This document shows, piece by piece, positions 32,465 to 36,738 of a stretch of 36,738 bases of DNA. Numbering within the stretch: position 1 is the stretch's first letter; every line of letters begins with the position of its first letter. The notes beneath the pieces were generated by a model, which worked only from the letters and a program-made list of their open reading frames with translations, was not told the origin of the DNA and did no database searches. The position numbers and the translations under genes were made by a program. This DNA comes from a virus: positions 1-36,738 of the IMG/VR virus record IMGVR_UViG_3300042991_001434, one strand, 5' to 3'.

Positions 32465-32554
32465 ACAATTATGCGTGTTTTTCACCACAATTCGTTTTAC
32501 TTTTGAAACACAATTCGTTTTGGTGATTTTATATTTCCGTGAAAATTGTGATCA
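32465..32554. other. Candidate right phage end with transposase-binding repeats
   Basis: Two exact copies of CACAATTCGTTTT at 32486-32498 and 32509-32521, a 23-base pitch, with a weaker copy at ~32465 (CAATTATGCGTGTTT) 22 bases before, and an inverted partial copy (AAAATTGTG) at 32542-32550. Clustered, helically phased direct repeats just after the last phage gene are what Mu-type transposase end sites look like. An end at a CA near 32554 or somewhat further right cannot be fixed without the left end. The rest of 32405-32809 shows no gene. Confidence 0.5.
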
Positions 32555-32809
32555 ATATTTTGAATCCTTTGTTGCATTATTGCGCCATTGCAGGCTGAAC
32601 AAGGACGCATATTCAAATATTTAACATCACTAACTTATACCAGGCAGCCTGAAACATTATACGAATGCTTGTTTTATAACCCGGAATATTGAGGTTTCAG
32701 CCATAAACATAGAACTATTTCAGACCTGGATAAATACTGGCTCTCAAATATACGAATATAAAAAGCAAAAATCAAGAGGCGTTTTGCCTGGAACAATGGA
32801 ATAATGGAA

Positions 32810-32948
32810 CCCTGAAACCCTGAAACCCTGAAACCCTGAAACCCTGGAACCCTGAAACCCTGGAACCCTGGAACCCTGAAACCCTGGAATCCTGGAACCC
32901 TGGAACCCTGAAACCCTGAAACCCTAAAACCCTGAAACCCTGGAACCC
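32810..32948. repeat. Octanucleotide array CCCTGRAA, 17 units
   Basis: Seventeen tandem 8-base units, CCCTGAAA or CCCTGGAA, with single variants TCCTGGAA and CCCTAAAA, plus a final CCC. It begins in the phage-host flank and ends seven bases before the LRR gene's 3' end. Confidence 0.95.
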
Positions 32949-32954
32949 AACCTC

Positions 32955-34517
32955 CTACTGTTTCACAAACTTCCTCACCATCACCGTCCTGTCATCAGTC
33001 ACTTTCACGAAATAGATCCCTTGCGTCAACGCCCTGATGTCCAGCATCGTGACAAACTCAGTAAATGGTTTGGAAATTAAAGCAGTGCCATTTACGTTCA
33101 TTATTTCGATTTTCCCAATGGGTTGATACGTTCTCAAAGGCATGATTATGCAAATATTGGTAGATGCCGGATTAGGAAAAATCCTGACCGCCGACTGCTG
33201 ACCGCCGACTGCTGACCGCCGACCGCCGACCGCTGACCGCCGATCGCTAACCGCCGATTCATCCACTGAAAGCGTTTCGCAGGCATCGAGGATTTCAACC
33301 GCATTATTGCAACCGGTCTCATTGTCATAGATCTCAACATTACTGCCCGGTTCGGACAGGTAATGACAGATACTTGGAGTGGCACAATCCGAAAGCATTT
33401 TATTATCATGTAATTCAATGCGGTAAATGGATGAGTCGGAGAAATTATCCAATCCCGACAAACTGGTCAGGGAATCGTTATAATCTATGAAAATAAAAAC
33501 AAAAGCACTTATAACATTTGACAACGCCTCGATATTCGAGAGTCGGGGATTGTGAGAAAGGATCAAATCACGCCTGATGGTTGTCAGATTCTCAAGACCT
33601 GCAAGACTGATAAGGTTATCATTATCGGAAATAGCTGCACCATCATAACCGCTAATCGTGACAAGATTATTCAACCCGCTAAAATTAACAAGCGCTTTAT
33701 CATATCGCACTAAAAATAATCCACTGATCGTAGTTAAAGAATTCAAACCTGAAAAATCGACCAGGGAATAATTCCGCTGAATATAAAAGTCACCACCGAC
33801 AGACTCCAAACTTTCAAGACCGCTGAAATCAACCAGGGAGCTGTTCCACTGAACGTTAAATAATGAACCGACAGAGGTCACTGCATTGAGCCCCTCAAAA
33901 TTCACGATGGAAATATTCCGGTCAACCACCAGGGAACCTCCGATCGAGCCGATGTTGTTCAGCCCCTGGAAACTTGCCAGAGATGGATTATTATAAAAGG
34001 TCAAACTGCCATTGAGGAGCGGGACATTGCTCAAGGCGGTGATATCATCAAGGACAGGATTATTCCGGATCATCAGGTCTGTCCCGATATAGGCCAGGTT
34101 GTCCAGTCCCTCCAGGCAGGTCAGCGAATCGTTCTCCCCGATATAAAGCGTTCCGCCGATTGAGGTAAGGGCATCCAATCCCGACAAATCTATAAGTCTA
34201 TCATTATTGATGAAGTATAGCACCCCGCCGATGGTGGTGATATTATCGAGCCCGGACAGGCTTACCAGTGAGTCATTGCTGTTAAACTGCAGGTTTGAGT
34301 TCAATGAAGTCAGGACAGATAAACCGTTCAGGTCCTTAATATCTCCCCCACCGCTGATCGTCACAGATCCCGTAATCTCAGTGCAACCGGGATAATTGAC
34401 CTGGAAGCTGTCGATTTGCTCCTGGGTGTTGAAAACAATGCCCTGCGGGAGGCAATTCTGAGCATACCCGCTGAATGAAAGTGCAACCCCAATTAAAAAA
34501 GTGAAGGCCTTTTTCAT
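32955..34517 (-). CDS. Secreted LRR (receptor L-domain-like) protein with T9SS sorting domain
   Basis: 520 residues, host gene. Signal peptide MKKAFTFLIGVALSFSGYAQ. Residues ~45-400 are leucine-rich repeats of about 22-24 residues with recurring SLSGLDN / FSGLNSL-type cores (e.g. DLSGLDALTSIGGTLYIGEN). Then a low-complexity linker (DRRSAVGGRRSAVGG...) and from ~444 the type A T9SS C-terminal domain: VRIFPNPASTN, IGKIEIMNVNG, LTQGIYFVKVTDDR, VMVRKFVKQ. It is exported and attached to the surface or released, probably for adhesion. AAGGGG sits upstream of the ATG. The linker is encoded by a 7-base repeat array. Confidence 0.92.
   Translation of the reverse strand: MKKAFTFLIGVALSFSGYAQNCLPQGIVFNTQEQIDSFQVNYPGCTEITGSVTISGGGDIKDLNGLSVLTSLNSNLQFNSNDSLVSLSGLDNITTIGGVLYFINNDRLIDLSGLDALTSIGGTLYIGENDSLTCLEGLDNLAYIGTDLMIRNNPVLDDITALSNVPLLNGSLTFYNNPSLASFQGLNNIGSIGGSLVVDRNISIVNFEGLNAVTSVGSLFNVQWNSSLVDFSGLESLESVGGDFYIQRNYSLVDFSGLNSLTTISGLFLVRYDKALVNFSGLNNLVTISGYDGAAISDNDNLISLAGLENLTTIRRDLILSHNPRLSNIEALSNVISAFVFIFIDYNDSLTSLSGLDNFSDSSIYRIELHDNKMLSDCATPSICHYLSEPGSNVEIYDNETGCNNAVEILDACETLSVDESAVSDRRSAVGGRRSAVGGQQSAVRIFPNPASTNICIIMPLRTYQPIGKIEIMNVNGTALISKPFTEFVTMLDIRALTQGIYFVKVTDDRTVMVRKFVKQ
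33187..33256. repeat. Heptanucleotide array ACCGCCG, 10 units, inside the LRR gene
   Basis: Ten 7-base units (ACCGCCG with variants ACTGCTG, ACCGCTG, ATCGCTA). Because 7 is not a multiple of 3, three units encode a 7-residue repeat (RRSAVGG). Loss or gain of one unit would shift the frame just before the T9SS sorting domain. Confidence 0.9.
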
Positions 34518-34543
34518 AGCACCCCTTATTATTGTATAAATTT

Positions 34544-34662
34544 AATTAAAAATTAAAAATTAAAAATTAAAAATTCCAGGTTCCACTGTTCCAGGTTCCG
34601 GGTTCCGGGTTCCGGGTTCCAATTTTCAAATTTCAATTTTCAAATTTCAATTTTCAATTTTC
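34544..34662. repeat. Three adjoining heptanucleotide arrays upstream of the LRR gene
   Basis: AATTAAA x5 (34544-34578), GGTTCCG-type x~6 (34579-34620, one 8-base step), and AATTTTC/AAATTTC x6 (34621-34662). All have a 7-base period although the sequences are unrelated. They fill most of the gap between the LRR gene start and the tRNA promoter; I see no gene in 34518-34715. Confidence 0.85.
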
Positions 34663-34715
34663 CATGCGGGTCAATTTCACAGTGCTAGAATAAAATTTTC
34701 ATTCTTAAAAAAATC

Positions 34716-34748
34716 TTTGTGTTTGAGGTAGTAAAAATCGTATCTTTG
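34716..34748 (+). promoter_or_regulatory. Promoter for the initiator tRNA
   Basis: TTTG at 34716-34719, 21-base spacer, TATCTTTG at 34741-34748, followed by CAGCCCGG. Start expected near 34755. It lies before the degenerate tRNA copy, so the primary transcript would contain both. Confidence 0.65.
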
Positions 34749-34788
34749 CAGCCCGGTTTGAAAATAAAATCTTTCTGATCGGTCATAT

Positions 34789-34834
34789 TGCGGGGTGGAT
34801 CCGCCGGCTGGCGGATCGTCGGGCTCACAACCCG
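34789..34834 (+). pseudogene. Degenerate 5' copy of the initiator tRNA
   Basis: Shares TGCGGGGTGGA (from 34789) and the anticodon arm GTCGGGCTCAxAACCCG (34818-34834) with the intact tRNA 63 bases downstream. The D-arm is replaced by an 8-base-pair hairpin (34798-34817, GATCCGCC/GGCGGATC), the anticodon reads CAC not CAT, and there is no T-arm or 3' acceptor half. A direct repeat of 16 bases (CATATTGCGGGGTGGA) marks both copies. Confidence 0.7.
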
Positions 34835-34851
34835 TAAACCCTAAGACATAT

Positions 34852-34925
<74 letters not shown>

Positions 34926-34936
34926 TAAAGTTTCGG

Positions 34937-34964
34937 AAAGCCATGCTATGCGTGGCTTTTCGCT
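34937..34964 (+). terminator. Intrinsic terminator after the tRNA
   Basis: Stem AAAGCCATGC / GCGTGGCTTT (one G-U pair), loop TAT, followed by TCGCTTTG. It lies 11 bases after the tRNA and separates it from the recombinase gene. Confidence 0.72.
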
Positions 34965-35028
34965 TTGTTGGAAACTTAAGGTGCGCCTGACTTGCGCCAG
35001 CAAGTAATTAACCTAAATTCGCACCTCA

Positions 35029-36171
35029 ATGTTTAATCAAAGATTAATGACAGAAATTTTAGGCTATAAACCTGCAAAACTTTATAAGGCCGGAACCAGA
35101 TTGTATATCGGCTTTTATATAGTCGATCCTTCAACGGGAAAGCTTATCAGAAAAAGATCCTACATCAATCATATTGAAGATCCCGTCGTTCGAAACAGAT
35201 ATGTAAGTGATGCGATTAAAAAGATCAATGAAAAATTGAGAGAGGGATGGAATCCGCTCATTACTGATCAAAGCGGAAAAATATTTACCCGGTTTGTTGA
35301 AGTTCTGGATGAAATCTTTGAATACAAAAAAGCCATTCTTCGTAGAAGGTCCGTGCACACCTATTCAAGCAGAGTCAAAACTATCAAGGAATGGCTTGAC
35401 AAAATTGGAAAAGGGAAGATATTAGTCTATGAATTTAATGAACAAATGGCTGGTGATCTGATGGATTACTTAATAAAGGAGAAGAAAATCCATGGAATAA
35501 ATTACAATAATTACATCATAGACTTCAGGGCGCTCTTTAATGGCATGGTTCAAAAGGGTTACATCAAGTCAAATCCTTTTAAAACCATTGTCAGGCTGCC
35601 GGAACAAAGCAAGTTCAAACAACCGTTTGACCGGGATCAATCTGAAACTTATGTCAATTACTTAAAAGAGAATGATTACGATTTCTTCATTATCAGCGGA
35701 TATACATACTACTGCGCTCTGAGACCAAATGAGATCGTGCAACTTCGGGTAAAAAATATCAATCTTGAAAAGCAATTCATTGAAGTACCGGCTGAAATTG
35801 GAAAGAGCAGGAAGCAAAGGCGGGTGGTCATCTCTGATGAATTTCTCCAGGAGCTTGAACCCTATATCGAAAAATTCCCATCGGATTACTATATCTGCTC
35901 TGCAGGCATGAAACCAGGGAAGACTAAAATATATCCTACACGAATTGCAGAGCATTTTCGAGAAATTGCAGACCGGATAGGATTACCGAAAGAAATTTTC
36001 TTTTATTCCTTGAAAGATACCTGCGCGGAAAGAATGATGGAGGCCGGCTACAGTGCACAGGATATCAGAGATCTGTTTGGCCACAGCAGTATCGCCATTA
36101 CCGACAATTACCTGAAAAGGCGCAACCCTCATCAAAATGAAAAGCTGAAAAAGAACTTTCCAAAATTATAA
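35029..36171 (+). CDS. Tyrosine recombinase (integrase)
   Basis: 380 residues. N-terminal arm-binding part (~1-80), SAM-like core-binding domain (~85-185: FVEVLDEIFEYKKAILRRR, NYIIDFRALFNGMVQKGYIK), catalytic domain (~200-370). Visible catalytic positions: R232 (CALRPNEIVQLR), K259 or K262 in the beta-hairpin (IGKSRKQRRVVIS), H352 (GHSSIAITDNY) and nucleophile Y361. The usual H-x-x-R box is Y-S-L-K (326-329), a conservative variant seen in some Bacteroidota recombinases. It begins ~100 bases after tRNA-fMet on the same strand, the typical place for an integrated element using the tRNA. It is unrelated to the MuA mechanism. Confidence 0.9.
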   Translation: MFNQRLMTEILGYKPAKLYKAGTRLYIGFYIVDPSTGKLIRKRSYINHIEDPVVRNRYVSDAIKKINEKLREGWNPLITDQSGKIFTRFVEVLDEIFEYKKAILRRRSVHTYSSRVKTIKEWLDKIGKGKILVYEFNEQMAGDLMDYLIKEKKIHGINYNNYIIDFRALFNGMVQKGYIKSNPFKTIVRLPEQSKFKQPFDRDQSETYVNYLKENDYDFFIISGYTYYCALRPNEIVQLRVKNINLEKQFIEVPAEIGKSRKQRRVVISDEFLQELEPYIEKFPSDYYICSAGMKPGKTKIYPTRIAEHFREIADRIGLPKEIFFYSLKDTCAERMMEAGYSAQDIRDLFGHSSIAITDNYLKRRNPHQNEKLKKNFPKL

Positions 36172-36233
36172 AAGTCTGGGAGTTCCAAATCGGGTTCAGT
36201 AAAATTTACCCTCCCCTGAACGAGCAAAAAAAA

Positions 36234-36267
36234 AGAGAGCCAGGCGACAGCCGAGCTCTCTGTGTTT
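36234..36267. terminator. Bidirectional terminator between integrase and RadC
   Basis: Stem AGAGAGC (36234-36240) / GCTCTCT (36255-36261), with inner GGC/GCC pairs. Read on the + strand it is followed by GTGTTTT; on the - strand it is followed by a run of nine T's. It serves convergent genes on both sides. Confidence 0.85.
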
Positions 36268-36282
36268 TAAGCCGAAGGTAAT

Positions 36283-36738
36283 TTAGATCAGCCCTTCATC
36301 TGCGAAGGAATAATAACCATCGGTGGTGATGATCAGGTGATCCAGGACAGCAAGATCCAGCAATTTGCCGCCCTCAACCAGCTTTTTGGTGAGGTGGATG
36401 TCTGCTTCCGAAGGGTTGGTATTATTTGATGGATGGTTGTGCAATAGGATCAAGGAACTGGCATTTGCTTTGAGGGCATGCTGGAAGATAACTTTAGGAT
36501 CAGCGACAGTTCCGGAAATTCCGCCCATGGAAACCTGAGAAATTCCGAGAACTCTGTTGGCACGATTCATCAGAAGGATGCAGAAGGATTCACGGTATTC
36601 GATATCATCCCAAATGGGCAGAACAAGCTCATAGCAATCGCGAGAACCTGCAATTTTGGGACGATTTGCCGCCTTTACCTTGGTGGAATAGGTTACGGAA
36701 ATTTCGCAAATAGAAAATAAGGATGAAGTGTGAAGCAT
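36283..36738 (-). CDS. RadC-like JAMM-domain protein
   Basis: 151 residues. The JAMM/MPN metal site is visible: E50 (YRESFCILLMNRANRVLG), H100 and H102 (LLHNHPSNN), D113 (NPSEADIHLT), and conserved VSMGGISGTVADPKVIFQHA before it. This is the short RadC (DUF2466) form lacking the N-terminal HhH region, common on Bacteroidota integrative and conjugative elements, where its role is unproven. The ATG is the last base of the window, so an upstream extension cannot be checked. Confidence 0.87.
   Translation of the reverse strand: MLHTSSLFSICEISVTYSTKVKAANRPKIAGSRDCYELVLPIWDDIEYRESFCILLMNRANRVLGISQVSMGGISGTVADPKVIFQHALKANASSLILLHNHPSNNTNPSEADIHLTKKLVEGGKLLDLAVLDHLIITTDGYYSFADEGLI

Noticed and set aside
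32810-32948. CRISPR-like array
   Set aside because: Units are 8 bases with no spacers and no cas genes; it is a simple tandem repeat.
33146-33418. Alternative - strand frame with repeated AVGGQ units
   Set aside because: It is another frame of the 7-base array inside the LRR gene, not a separate gene.

Overview
The window is most of a Mu-like (transposable, contractile-tailed) prophage, about 1-32,550, followed by flanking chromosome. The host is very probably a Bacteroidota bacterium: flanking and phage promoters fit the TTTG-n(19-21)-TAnnTTTG consensus, Shine-Dalgarno sites are mostly weak, and a flanking gene encodes an LRR protein with a type IX secretion (T9SS) C-terminal sorting domain. 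The left phage end and probably its repressor lie upstream of the window.

Layout. (1) 1-8,477, + strand, early region: small HTH gene, a MuA-N-terminus-like protein without a catalytic domain, ParB-fold protein, HD phosphohydrolase, MuA transposase (DDE), MuB ATPase, RecA-fold ATPase, zinc-ribbon protein, Gam, and a DnaA-domain-IV/GemA fusion. (2) 8,497-10,491, + strand accessory genes: two fibre/baseplate-like beta proteins, a small ORF, then a self-contained AT-rich 'moron' (terminator, two promoters, membrane/coiled-coil gene). (3) 10,509-16,855, - strand packaging/connector operon: small and large terminase, gp36-like protein, one portal+MuF+putative nuclease-toxin polypeptide, holin-like protein, gpG and a tail-completion-like protein. 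(4) 16,860-17,038: symmetric divergent promoter. (5) 17,039-32,404, + strand: protease/scaffold, capsid, sheath, tube, tail chaperone with a -1 frameshift site, tape measure, baseplate and fibres. (6) 32,405-32,954: candidate right phage end with direct repeats, then an octanucleotide array. (7) Flank: T9SS LRR protein, initiator tRNA-Met preceded by a degenerate 5' copy, tyrosine recombinase and RadC-like protein, which look like the start of a second integrated element.

How it works together. MuA/MuB integrate and replicate the phage, Gam protects DNA ends, and the DnaA-GemA protein is placed to tie into host replication. The divergent promoter at ~16.9 kb would fire the packaging and head/tail operons together. 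No endolysin was recognised.

Most interesting: the MuF C-terminal PD-(D/E)xK-like toxin domain with two opposing strong promoters and an sRNA-like unit at its 3' end; the catalytic-less MuA paralogue; the DnaA-GemA fusion; the A AAA AAG frameshift site; the inverted-repeat divergent promoter; and several unrelated tandem arrays that share a 7-bp period, one inside a phage operon and one inside a coding gene where unit change would detach the T9SS signal.
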